NCBI GenBank assembly: GCA_002398845.1
Contig: DHBY01000047.1
Location: 15,361 to 38,795, forward strand
DNA length: 23,435 bases
Direction: 5' to 3'
Source of the DNA: Firmicutes bacterium UBA4916
GTDB taxonomy: Bacteria; Bacillota; Clostridia; Tissierellales; Tepidimicrobiaceae
The notes beneath the pieces were generated by a model, which saw nothing but the letters and a program-made list of their open reading frames with translations, did no database searches and was not told the origin of the DNA. The translations under genes were made by a program, and so were the position numbers. Below are positions 6,973-14,168 of this stretch, piece by piece. The first letter of the stretch is position 1. Every line of letters begins with the position of its first letter.

Positions 6973-8379
6973 AAAATCATATTTCTTTATTTTATGTTGT
7001 AAGGTCTGCCTTTTTATCCCTAACTTTTTTGCAGCTTTGGATATATTAAAATGGTTCTCTTCTAAAGTCCTACGGATAAGATCTTTTTCTATTTCTTCTA
7101 GATATTCTGGTAAAGGTTTTTTCATATTTAAAGCACTAAAACCAAACAAATCTTTGTCTATAAATATATTAGAACAAGATGCAAAATCCTCTCTTTGTAA
7201 ATATTCTCTATTGTTAGGCGCATAGTTCATAGCAGATTCTATAGAATTTTCTAATTCTCTAACATTTCCAGGCCAAGAATACTGGTAGAAATACTGTATA
7301 ACATCTTCTTCTATGCCTAAAATATTTTTATCAAGTAAAAAATTATACTTATTTATAAAATGATTACATAGAACTTGAATATCTCCCTTTCTTTCCCTCA
7401 ATGGCGGAATATTTATATAGATTACATTTAATCTATAGTACAAATCCTTTCTTAGAGTTCCATTTTTGACAGATTCTAAAGGTTTTTCATTGGTGGTAGC
7501 TATTATTTTCACATCTATTGGTATATCTTTTGTCCCTCCAATTCGCCGTATATATCCTTCTTGAAGCACCCTTAATAGTTTTGCCTGTAATTCCCAAGAC
7601 ATAGAGTTAATTTCATCTAATAATAATGTTCCTCCATCGGCTTGTTCAAATATTCCTTCTCTTTCAATAGCTCCTGTAAAGCCTCCCTTATCTGTACCAA
7701 ATAATATTCCTTCCAATAAAGGCTCAGGAATAGCAGCACAGTTTTGAGCAATAAAAGGTCCATTCTTTCTAATTCCCTCATAGTGGATACTTTGAGCAAA
7801 TAACTCTTTACCAGTTCCAGTTTCACCATATAATAATACTGTTGAAGGTGAATTACCTGCCCTTTTACCTATTTCAATGGCTTTAATCATATTTTTATCT
7901 TTCCCGATTATATCGCTAAAAGTATAGCTTTTTATCTTATTTCTAGGCGTATAATCACCATAATTGTTTCCTTTTAATTCATGCTGCAGATCCATTAACT
8001 GATCAGATAATTTTTTTAAATAAGTAATATCTTTTGCTATTTCCAAGGCACCAATAATCTCTTCCTCAAAAAATAAAGGTATTGTTGAATTAACCGTAGT
8101 AATTTTCTGTCCTTTATAATTTATATAGGTTTGAGTTTTATCTATTATAGGTTTTTTAGTATTCAAAACTTTTATTAGAGTTGAAGTATCTTTATTTAAA
8201 CTTGGAAATATATCTAATAAATCTTTTTGTAAAACTTGTTCTGCCTTTAGTCCTTCTAACTGAGCCATTACCTTGTTATACAATATAGTTTTTCTATTTT
8301 CATCAATCACATGAATTCCAATATCCGTATACTGCAAAACGTTTTGCAGTACTATTTCCTTTATATGTTTTTTCTCCAT
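6961..8379 (-). CDS. Sigma-54-dependent transcriptional activator (PAS, AAA+, Fis-type HTH), probable regulator of ornithine catabolism
   Basis: This 472-residue enhancer-binding protein has a PAS sensor (about residues 10-125), an AAA+ sigma-54 interaction domain (about 155-380) and a Fis-type helix-turn-helix at the C-terminus (about 430-466, with AAKKLGIKRQTL). Visible motifs are Walker A GETGTGKE (185-192), Walker B LLLDE (252-256), the arginine region RKDLYYRL (310-317) and WPGNVREL (369-376). The sigma-54 contact loop is GGFTGA (232-237), one residue off the usual GAFTGA. The preceding LFGT and the following EQADGGTLLLDEINSM resemble RocR-like activators of arginine/ornithine use in Bacillus. 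The gene lies upstream of a sigma-54 promoter driving ord-ort-ora, so control of that operon is likely. The ligand sensed by PAS is unknown. AAAAGGATG precedes the ATG. Confidence 0.93.
   Translation of the reverse strand: MEKKHIKEIVLQNVLQYTDIGIHVIDENRKTILYNKVMAQLEGLKAEQVLQKDLLDIFPSLNKDTSTLIKVLNTKKPIIDKTQTYINYKGQKITTVNSTIPLFFEEEIIGALEIAKDITYLKKLSDQLMDLQHELKGNNYGDYTPRNKIKSYTFSDIIGKDKNMIKAIEIGKRAGNSPSTVLLYGETGTGKELFAQSIHYEGIRKNGPFIAQNCAAIPEPLLEGILFGTDKGGFTGAIEREGIFEQADGGTLLLDEINSMSWELQAKLLRVLQEGYIRRIGGTKDIPIDVKIIATTNEKPLESVKNGTLRKDLYYRLNVIYINIPPLRERKGDIQVLCNHFINKYNFLLDKNILGIEEDVIQYFYQYSWPGNVRELENSIESAMNYAPNNREYLQREDFASCSNIFIDKDLFGFSALNMKKPLPEYLEEIEKDLIRRTLEENHFNISKAAKKLGIKRQTLQHKIKKYDFRAK
8330..8351. 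promoter_or_regulatory. 22-bp perfect palindrome inside the activator gene, possible operator
   Basis: ACTGCAAAAC is followed directly by its exact reverse complement GTTTTGCAGT, and one more complementary pair extends it to 22 bases. It covers about codons 10-17 of the activator (encoding LQNVLQ), roughly 30 bases after the start codon. A central CG flanked by A/T arms recalls LacI/CcpA-family operators, although the spacing is two bases wider than the classical cre site. It could be an autoregulatory or roadblock site; coding chance cannot be excluded. Confidence 0.4.
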
Positions 8380-8397
8380 AAAATCATCCTTTTTATA

Positions 8398-10083
8398 CTA
8401 TATAGTACTTATAGGTATCTTTATCGTAAAGGTTGTGCCTAAATTAGGTTTAGATTTAATTGAAATGCTTCCATTAAATATAGAAATCACATGCTTAACA
8501 ATGGCTAGTCCTAAGCCAGTTCCCCCTATCTGTCTAGACCTTGATTTATCAACTCTATAAAATCTTTCAAATATTCTATCCTGCTCTTCTTCGGCCATGC
8601 CTACACCGTTGTCTAATATTTTTATTACCAAGTTTCCTTTTTCACCTTTGGCCCAAACTTTTACATATCCTCCTTCAGGAGTATATTTAATCCCATTATC
8701 AATTAAGTTTATTAACATTTGCTTAAAATAGTTATAATTTCCTTGTACTATAGGTGGTATTTCAACTATTTCTTTTATTAAACTAATGCCTTTATCTTCT
8801 GCACTTTTATCTAATATTTCAAATACTTCATCTACTACTTCCTCAATATAGATAAGTTCGGAAGTTGTCCCTAATTCTTTATTTTCTACTTCTGACAGTA
8901 GGAGTAAATCATCTATTAATGCATTTAATCTATTCACTTCAATATCCATAATATTCAAAAACTTCAAAGCAAGGCTTTTATCCTCTATTGCACCATTCTC
9001 TAAAGTTTCAATAAACCCTTTTAAAGATGTCATAGGTGTCTTTAATTCATGAGAGACATTTGCAACAAAATCTTCCCTAACCCTTTCTAATCTTTTAATT
9101 TTTGTTATGTCCTGAATAATAAATACAGTTCCCAATCTTCCTTGAGTATATTTATGAAAAGTAATTGGGTTAGCATAAATGTTTACTACCCTATCAATAG
9201 GTCCTTGAGTTTCTATTTCTATTTTATTTGAATCTCCCTTTTCTATTAATTCTAAAAATATATCCCTTAGTTCTTCATCTTTAATCACTTGACTTAAATG
9301 TTTACCCATTATTTCTTTTTCTTTTAGGCCTAATATTTGTTCGGCAAAAGGATTAATTAATATAGTATTTAAGCTATTATCAAAAGCAATGACCCCATCT
9401 CCTATGCTTGTAAGAGTAGCTTTTAACTTCGTATTGGCCTCTTGCAATTCTTTAATAGTGCTTTGTAATTTCCTGCTCATAAAATTAAAATTCTGGGCTA
9501 AGTATTCTAAATCCTTGTCATCATAAAATATCAATTTTTCATCATAAACACCATTTATTATATTCTGAGTAGCTTTGGTCAATTCCCTATAAGGCTCAAT
9601 TGCATACTCCATATATCTGATACCTATTATTAATGCTAAGATTAATGATACTGCTAGGGATATAGATATATTTTTTCTATATTGCTTATCTATGCCCTTT
9701 AAATCCTTATTAAAGATAGATATGGTCAATTCTTTAACATAATGTTCACCATCAAATGGTATCTTTTTTGAAAAAATTAATTTTTCCTGATCTTTGGTTT
9801 CCAAATTATCTTCAGTTTGAGTTATTACTCTACCATCAAATAAAGTTAAATCTATTTTCCCACCAACTAATTCCGAGTAAATATCTATAATCTCTTTTAG
9901 TTCATCATCAGTCCATTCGTTTCTAGACTCAAGTAATTCCACAAGAAATAATCCTGTAGAATCAATTTTTTCTTCTACCTTTTTAAAATATTCTGCTTTC
10001 TCTAAGCTTAAAAATATAAGACTTGTAGCTAAGCTAGTGGATATTACCAATATAAAAAATGTTATCCATATCTTTTTTTTCAT
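8398..10083 (-). CDS. phoR: PhoR-type membrane sensor histidine kinase
   Basis: This 561-residue kinase follows its response regulator by three bases. It has an N-terminal membrane segment (about residues 6-27), an extracellular sensor of about 110 residues, a second membrane segment (139-155), a HAMP linker (to about 210), a cytoplasmic PAS domain (about 220-330) and the kinase core. The phosphoacceptor is His345 in VSHELKTP. The N box has Asn463 in LINLIDNGIKYTPEGG, and the G boxes are DNGVGM (491-496) and GGTGLGLA (520-527). This layout matches PhoR/WalK-type kinases. The phoR name rests on architecture and the partner; the true signal could be something other than phosphate. The GAGGTGA ribosome site overlaps the regulator's stop codon. 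Confidence 0.85.
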   Translation of the reverse strand: MKKKIWITFFILVISTSLATSLIFLSLEKAEYFKKVEEKIDSTGLFLVELLESRNEWTDDELKEIIDIYSELVGGKIDLTLFDGRVITQTEDNLETKDQEKLIFSKKIPFDGEHYVKELTISIFNKDLKGIDKQYRKNISISLAVSLILALIIGIRYMEYAIEPYRELTKATQNIINGVYDEKLIFYDDKDLEYLAQNFNFMSRKLQSTIKELQEANTKLKATLTSIGDGVIAFDNSLNTILINPFAEQILGLKEKEIMGKHLSQVIKDEELRDIFLELIEKGDSNKIEIETQGPIDRVVNIYANPITFHKYTQGRLGTVFIIQDITKIKRLERVREDFVANVSHELKTPMTSLKGFIETLENGAIEDKSLALKFLNIMDIEVNRLNALIDDLLLLSEVENKELGTTSELIYIEEVVDEVFEILDKSAEDKGISLIKEIVEIPPIVQGNYNYFKQMLINLIDNGIKYTPEGGYVKVWAKGEKGNLVIKILDNGVGMAEEEQDRIFERFYRVDKSRSRQIGGTGLGLAIVKHVISIFNGSISIKSKPNLGTTFTIKIPISTI

Positions 10084-10086
10084 AAA

Positions 10087-10779
10087 TCACCTCATACCTA
10101 TCCTATAGCCTACGCCTCGTACTGTCTCAATATATTGGGGATTTCTATCATCTTCTTCTATCTTTTTCCTTAAATTCCTTACATGAACATCCACCGTCCT
10201 AGTTTCGCCATAAAAATCGTATCCCCAAACCATATCTAATAATGTATTTCTTGATAAAACCTTGCCCTTATTTTCAGCTAGAATCCTTAGCAATTCAAAT
10301 TCTTTTAAAGTTAAATCTACTAACTCTCCATCTTTCCATACTTCGTGTCTTTCTAAATTAATTTCCAAATTGCCTATAGATATTATTCCCCTGTCTAGGG
10401 TTTTTGTATTTTCATTGCTGCGTCTTAGAACAGCATTAACCCTCGCCAGTAATTCTTTAATACTAAAAGGCTTTGTAATATAATCGTCTGCTCCAATATT
10501 TAAGCCCAATACCTTGTCAGATTCACTACTCTTTGCAGTTAACATGATAACTTTAATATTAGGATTGTTTTCTTTTATAGTTTTGCATACTTCTATTCCA
10601 TCTATTTTTGGCAGCATTAAATCAAGTATTATTAAATCAAACTTTTCACTCAAAGCCATCTCTATAGCTTCTTTCCCATCATAAGCCTCCTTTACTTCAT
10701 AACCATTACTTTTCAGGTTATACTTTACTAGCTCAACAATATTATACTCATCATCAACTACTAGTATTTTTACAGCCAT
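10087..10779 (-). CDS. phoP: OmpR/PhoB-family response regulator
   Basis: This 230-residue regulator has a receiver domain with acidic residues Asp10 and Asp11, phosphorylated Asp53, Thr81 and Lys103, followed by a winged-helix DNA-binding domain (about residues 130-230) ending in GVGYRIGMR. The conserved RTVDVHVRNLRKKIE segment of the recognition region is present. It is the partner of the kinase that follows. Its ATG lies one base after the pgeF stop, with GGGGGAT as ribosome site inside the last pgeF codons, so it is probably coupled to pgeF. PhoP/PhoB is the best family label. The regulon is not visible here. Confidence 0.88.
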   Translation of the reverse strand: MAVKILVVDDEYNIVELVKYNLKSNGYEVKEAYDGKEAIEMALSEKFDLIILDLMLPKIDGIEVCKTIKENNPNIKVIMLTAKSSESDKVLGLNIGADDYITKPFSIKELLARVNAVLRRSNENTKTLDRGIISIGNLEINLERHEVWKDGELVDLTLKEFELLRILAENKGKVLSRNTLLDMVWGYDFYGETRTVDVHVRNLRKKIEEDDRNPQYIETVRGVGYRIGMR

Positions 10780-10780
10780 A

Positions 10781-11536
10781 TTAATCCCCCATATCCATAA
10801 CTATGCTAATAGCAGCAACCATCCTATTTTTTGTTCCTTTTTCCTTTCTATAAGAATAAAGCTTATCTTCATTACAATATGTACAAGTTTCAGACAGTGT
10901 AATATTATCCTGAGGTACACCCTTTTCCTTGACTTGTAGATAATTCATTTTCCATAAATCTAAATAAACACTATCGTTCCTGTATTGCAGTATATCTTTA
11001 AATCTACTATATCTTGAATTAAATTGTTCTCCTAAATCCATGCTCACTTCATAACAACAAGGACCTATTGATGGGCCAATGCCAACTAATATATCTTTTG
11101 CCTTTGAATTATAGGTATCCATCATTAAGTCAACCATTTTACCACTTATATTATTATAAGTGCCTCGCCATCCGCCGTGAGCTAATCCAACTATTTTTTT
11201 CTCTTTGTCTAAAAAGTAAATAGGCACACAATCTGCATGATAAGTAGTTAAAATAATATTTGGTATATTGGTTATCAAACCATCTTTTTCTAGTTTTGAT
11301 ATTTCTTTTAAGCTCCCCACTTTTTCATCAATTATAATAATATCTGTACCATGGACTTGTTTTAAATTTACTATATTTGTCTTTGGTAAATTAAAGATAT
11401 TGGATATTTTATCGTGAATATTATCATTGCTCCAACCTATTCTTGAGGTAAATAGATGTTTGATAAAATTTATATCATTGAAAGCCTCCATTTGATAATA
11501 CATAGTTCCATCTTTATAATTTTCAATAATCCCCAT
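10781..11536 (-). CDS. pgeF: Peptidoglycan editing factor PgeF (YfiH/YlmD family, laccase-fold)
   Basis: This 251-residue protein belongs to the multicopper polyphenol oxidase-like (DUF152) family; the Escherichia coli member YfiH/PgeF removes wrongly incorporated residues from peptidoglycan precursors. Metal-site motifs are KQVHGTD (59-65), HADCVPI (100-106, with Cys103), AHGGWRGT (119-126, with His120) and GPSIGPCCYEV (154-164). The Bacillus orthologue ylmD also lies just downstream of sigG and ylmC, so the location is conserved. Ribosome site GGGTAGGGTGAT precedes the ATG. Purine nucleoside phosphorylase-like activity reported for related proteins is another possibility. Confidence 0.88.
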   Translation of the reverse strand: MGIIENYKDGTMYYQMEAFNDINFIKHLFTSRIGWSNDNIHDKISNIFNLPKTNIVNLKQVHGTDIIIIDEKVGSLKEISKLEKDGLITNIPNIILTTYHADCVPIYFLDKEKKIVGLAHGGWRGTYNNISGKMVDLMMDTYNSKAKDILVGIGPSIGPCCYEVSMDLGEQFNSRYSRFKDILQYRNDSVYLDLWKMNYLQVKEKGVPQDNITLSETCTYCNEDKLYSYRKEKGTKNRMVAAISIVMDMGD

Positions 11537-11559
11537 TTAATCACCCTACCCAAACTATA

Positions 11560-12015
11560 TTATTTTTCATTTAAAAGCTTTTTCAATTCCTCCATGAAGG
11601 TATTTATGTCCTTAAATTGCCTATATACTGAGGCAAATCTCACATAAGATACTTCATCAATGTCTTTAAGTCTATTCATTATCATCTCTCCAATATATTG
11701 GCTAGTTACTTCTTTTTCCATTGAATTATATAATGCTTTTTCAATTTCATCTACGGTTTCTTCTATAGTGCTTAAAGGCACAGGTCTTTTTTCACAAGCT
11801 TTCAATATCCCATTTAAAATCTTATTTCTATCATAAGGTTCTCTATTTCCCCCTTTTTTTACGATTATTAAAGGTATTTCTTCTATTTTCTCATAAGTTG
11901 TAAATCTTTTTGAACATTTGATACATTCTCTTCTTCTTCTAATAGCTTGTCCTTCATCAGTGGGTCTTGAATCTACCACCTTTGTTTCATAGTAATCACA
12001 AAATGGGCATTTCAT
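11560..12015 (-). CDS. nrdR: Transcriptional repressor NrdR (ribonucleotide reductase regulator)
   Basis: NrdR is a nucleotide-sensing repressor of ribonucleotide reductase genes. The 151 residues have an N-terminal zinc ribbon with cysteines 3, 6, 31 and 34 (CPFC and CIKC), the basic patch RRRR at 26-29, and an ATP-cone domain from about residue 47 on. Length is typical. The ribosome site AAGAGGTGAAA precedes the ATG. It has its own SigA promoter upstream, so it likely heads the run nrdR-pgeF-phoP-phoR-activator. A sequence like an NrdR box overlaps that promoter. Confidence 0.96.
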   Translation of the reverse strand: MKCPFCDYYETKVVDSRPTDEGQAIRRRRECIKCSKRFTTYEKIEEIPLIIVKKGGNREPYDRNKILNGILKACEKRPVPLSTIEETVDEIEKALYNSMEKEVTSQYIGEMIMNRLKDIDEVSYVRFASVYRQFKDINTFMEELKKLLNEK

Positions 12016-12045
12016 ATTTTCACCTCTTATTCTATCTTTATCTTG

Positions 12046-12074
12046 ATTATAATATATAGTTTTTCAATTGTCTA
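12046..12074 (-). promoter_or_regulatory. SigA-type promoter for nrdR and downstream genes
   Basis: On the minus strand TAGACA (12074-12069, five of six to TTGACA) is followed after exactly 17 bases by a perfect TATAAT (12051-12046). The predicted start near 12039 leaves a leader of about 24 bases before nrdR. The spacer contains ACTATATATT, which resembles the core of an NrdR box (ACACWATATATW), so autorepression is possible. Confidence 0.7.
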
Positions 12075-12078
12075 ATAG

Positions 12079-12324
12079 CTACTGTTCTTCAATATTAATG
12101 TCCACTAATATTGCATCTGTACCAATTCTCACTATATTCTTCCACTGTACTATTAGATCATTATTTTTGCCAAAGATACCCAGTATCTTGCCTGGGCCTG
12201 GAATAACCACAGCTACAACCTTTCCATTTTCTAAATCTATTTCAAAATCATATATAAGGCCAATTTTGGCACCATCCCTTATGTTTATAACTTCCTTTTC
12301 TCTCATTTCTGATAACTTAACCAT
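12079..12324 (-). CDS. YlmC/YmxH-family PRC-barrel protein
   Basis: This 81-residue protein is a PRC-barrel domain protein of the YlmC/YmxH family common in spore formers. It is built almost entirely of short beta strands, with the typical segment GAKIGLIYDFEIDLENGKV (about residues 18-36) and the family's IPGPGK turn. Its place directly after sigG matches Bacillus ylmC and suggests a forespore-related or division-related role, but the function is not known. Ribosome site AAAGGGG precedes the ATG. There is a gap of 89 bases after sigG with no clear terminator, so readthrough from sigG is likely. Confidence 0.8.
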   Translation of the reverse strand: MVKLSEMREKEVINIRDGAKIGLIYDFEIDLENGKVVAVVIPGPGKILGIFGKNNDLIVQWKNIVRIGTDAILVDINIEEQ

Positions 12325-12413
12325 TACCCTACCCCTTTCTATGTCCTTTTTACTATATATATTTGAGTACTTGCATTAAATATACCTTTTATTTGGTTGG
12401 GTAATGGTCCTTA

Positions 12414-13187
12414 TTAAATTAATTTTCTCATTTGCCTTAGAGCATTTTTTTCTAATCTTGATACTTGAGCTTGAGAAATTCCTATTTCTTCAGCTACCTC
12501 CATTTGTGTCTTTCCTTCATAAAATCTTAAGTTTAGGATAAGCTTTTCTCTTTTGTTTAATTTACTTATGGCTTCTCTTAGTGCAATTTCTTGAAGCCAC
12601 ACCTCATCTTCAGACTTTTCATCCTTTACTTGATCCATTACAAATATTGCGTCCCCACTATCATGATATATGGGTTCAAATAAAGATATAGGCTCTTGAA
12701 TTGCATCTAGGGCAAAAACTACTTCTTCTTTTGGTAGGTTCAATTCTTTGGCAATTTCTGTAATAGTTGGTTCTTTTAAGTTTTTATTAACTAATGCATC
12801 CCTAGCCTGTAAGGCTTTATAGGCTACATCTCTTAGGGATCGACTTACTCTTATAGAGTTATTGTCCCTTAGGTATCTCCTAATTTCCCCAATAATCATA
12901 GGCACAGCATAAGTAGAAAACCTCACATTTTGGCTTAAGTCAAAATTATCTATTGCTTTTATCAAACCTATACATCCTACTTGAAATAAATCATCAACAT
13001 TTTCCCCTCTTCTATTAAACCTTTGAATAATGCTTAGTACCAATCTTAAATTTCCTTGTATAAACTCCTCTCTCGCTTCCATATCCCCTGCTTTAATTTT
13101 TATAAATAGTCTTTGCATTTCTTCATTTGTGAGTACAGGCAATTTTGAAGTATTCACCCCACAAATCTCAACTTTATTTGTGTGCAC
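12414..13187 (-). CDS. sigG: RNA polymerase sporulation sigma factor SigG (late forespore)
   Basis: SigG drives late forespore transcription. The 257 residues follow Bacillus SigG closely, including the diagnostic N-terminus NKVEICGVNTSKLPVLTNEEM, region 2 (VDDLFQVGCIGLIKAIDNFDL and FSTYAVPMIIGEIRRYLRDN) and region 4 with TQMEVAEEIGISQAQVSRLEK. The start is GTG, chosen because the upstream ATG is followed at once by a stop and AAAGGA lies nine bases before the GTG. At the position of Bacillus Asn45, described as key for binding the anti-sigma factor CsfB/Gin, this protein has Gln44. A candidate SigF/SigG promoter lies upstream and a terminator separates it from sigE. Confidence 0.96.
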   Translation of the reverse strand: MHTNKVEICGVNTSKLPVLTNEEMQRLFIKIKAGDMEAREEFIQGNLRLVLSIIQRFNRRGENVDDLFQVGCIGLIKAIDNFDLSQNVRFSTYAVPMIIGEIRRYLRDNNSIRVSRSLRDVAYKALQARDALVNKNLKEPTITEIAKELNLPKEEVVFALDAIQEPISLFEPIYHDSGDAIFVMDQVKDEKSEDEVWLQEIALREAISKLNKREKLILNLRFYEGKTQMEVAEEIGISQAQVSRLEKNALRQMRKLI

Positions 13188-13227
13188 CTATTTCATTCCT
13201 TTCGCATGTTTTGCCCCTTTTCATATA

Positions 13228-13257
13228 AAATTATTACCCCATTTCCTTTTTTTATTC
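13228..13257 (-). promoter_or_regulatory. Candidate SigF/SigG-type promoter of sigG
   Basis: The minus strand has GAATA (13257-13253, fits the SigG -35 GHATR) and, 18 bases on, AATAATT (13234-13228, partial match to the SigG -10 CATWHTA). The overlapping GGTAATAATT fits the SigF -10 pattern GGNRANAMTW, although its distance from the -35 (14 bases) is slightly short. The predicted start is about 33 bases before the sigG GTG. In Bacillus sigG is read first by SigF and then by SigG. Confidence 0.4.
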
Positions 13258-13354
13258 AATATTCATTTGTCACATATATCCATTTTTTAAAGCAAATATA
13301 TACTCCCTTCAAACTATTAAATACAAATTTCATACTATAAATACTTGAATTTTT

Positions 13355-13399
13355 TTGTAAATAAAAAATAAGGCAAGGAAACTACTCCTCACCTTATTT
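13355..13399 (-). terminator. Intrinsic terminator after sigE
   Basis: A 14-pair stem in minus-strand RNA (AAAUAAGGUGAGGA with UCCUUGCCUUAUUU, two G-U pairs) and a six-base loop are followed by UUUUUUAUUU counted from within the stem end. It lies 45 bases past the sigE stop and separates sigE from sigG, so sigG depends on its own promoter. Confidence 0.85.
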
Positions 13400-13443
13400 A
13401 ACTTTCCCCAATTTTAATAAATATAATAAGAAAATAATGCCTA

Positions 13444-14157
13444 TTACATTAATCTAACCATTTCTTTCTTCAATCTCTTTATTATTCTCTTTTCTAATCT
13501 AGAAATATAGGATTGAGATATGCCTAACATATCCGCTACCTCTTTTTGTGTTTTTTCTTTACCATTTTTAAGCCCAAAACGTAATTCTACAATTGTCTTT
13601 TCTCTTCCTGAGAGTTTATCTATTGCTTGGTTTAATAATTCTTTGTCTACTTCTTCTTCTAAAAATTTAAATATAACATCACCATCTGTTCCCAATATAT
13701 CTGATAATAGCAATTCATTTCCATCCCAATCAACATTTAAGGGTTCATCAAAAGATACCTCAGATTTTATTTTGCTATTACGCCGCAAATACATAAGTAT
13801 TTCATTTTCAATACACTTAGACGCATAGGTGGCTAATTTAATATTTTTATCTGGATTAAAAGTATTTACCGCCTTGATTAAACCAATAGTACCTATGGAT
13901 ATTAAATCTTCAATACATATGCCTGTGTTTTCAAACTTCCTTGCTATATAAACTACTAATCGTAAATTTCTCTCTATTAGTATACTTTTAATACTTTCAT
14001 CATACTTTAACCTTTTCAAAAAATACGATTCTTCTTCAGGCTTTAATGGCGGTGGGAGCACTTCTCCACTGCCTATATAATAAATACTATCTAATAATTT
14101 TAACCTTCTTAATATTTTGTAAAAAAACAATTTAATCTTTATACTTACTTCCTTCAA
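13444..14157 (-). CDS. sigE: RNA polymerase sporulation sigma factor SigE (mother cell), pro-form
   Basis: SigE controls early mother-cell transcription in sporulation. The 237-residue protein has the characteristic pro-sequence (about residues 1-27, amphipathic: KLFFYKILRRLKLLDSIYYIG) that SpoIIGA removes near YYIG, then LPPPLKPEEE, region 2 (IERNLRLVVYIARKFENTG, IEDLISIGTIGLIKAVNTF) and region 4 (KTQKEVADMLGISQSYISRLEK). The start codon is TTG, placed by the strong ribosome site GGGGGAG five bases upstream, which follows directly on the spoIIGA stop. A terminator follows the gene. Confidence 0.96.
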   Translation of the reverse strand: MKEVSIKIKLFFYKILRRLKLLDSIYYIGSGEVLPPPLKPEEESYFLKRLKYDESIKSILIERNLRLVVYIARKFENTGICIEDLISIGTIGLIKAVNTFNPDKNIKLATYASKCIENEILMYLRRNSKIKSEVSFDEPLNVDWDGNELLLSDILGTDGDVIFKFLEEEVDKELLNQAIDKLSGREKTIVELRFGLKNGKEKTQKEVADMLGISQSYISRLEKRIIKRLKKEMVRLM

Positions 14158-14168
14158 ACCCTCTCCCC

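Noticed and set aside
7617..7829. 70-codon minus-strand frame inside the activator gene
   Set aside because: It is an out-of-frame reading within the AAA+ domain, leucine-rich by codon shift only, with no homology I recognise.
12325..12413. Forespore promoter or terminator between sigG and ylmC
   Set aside because: No stem with a U-tract and no SigF/SigG pattern with right spacing was found in the 89 bases.
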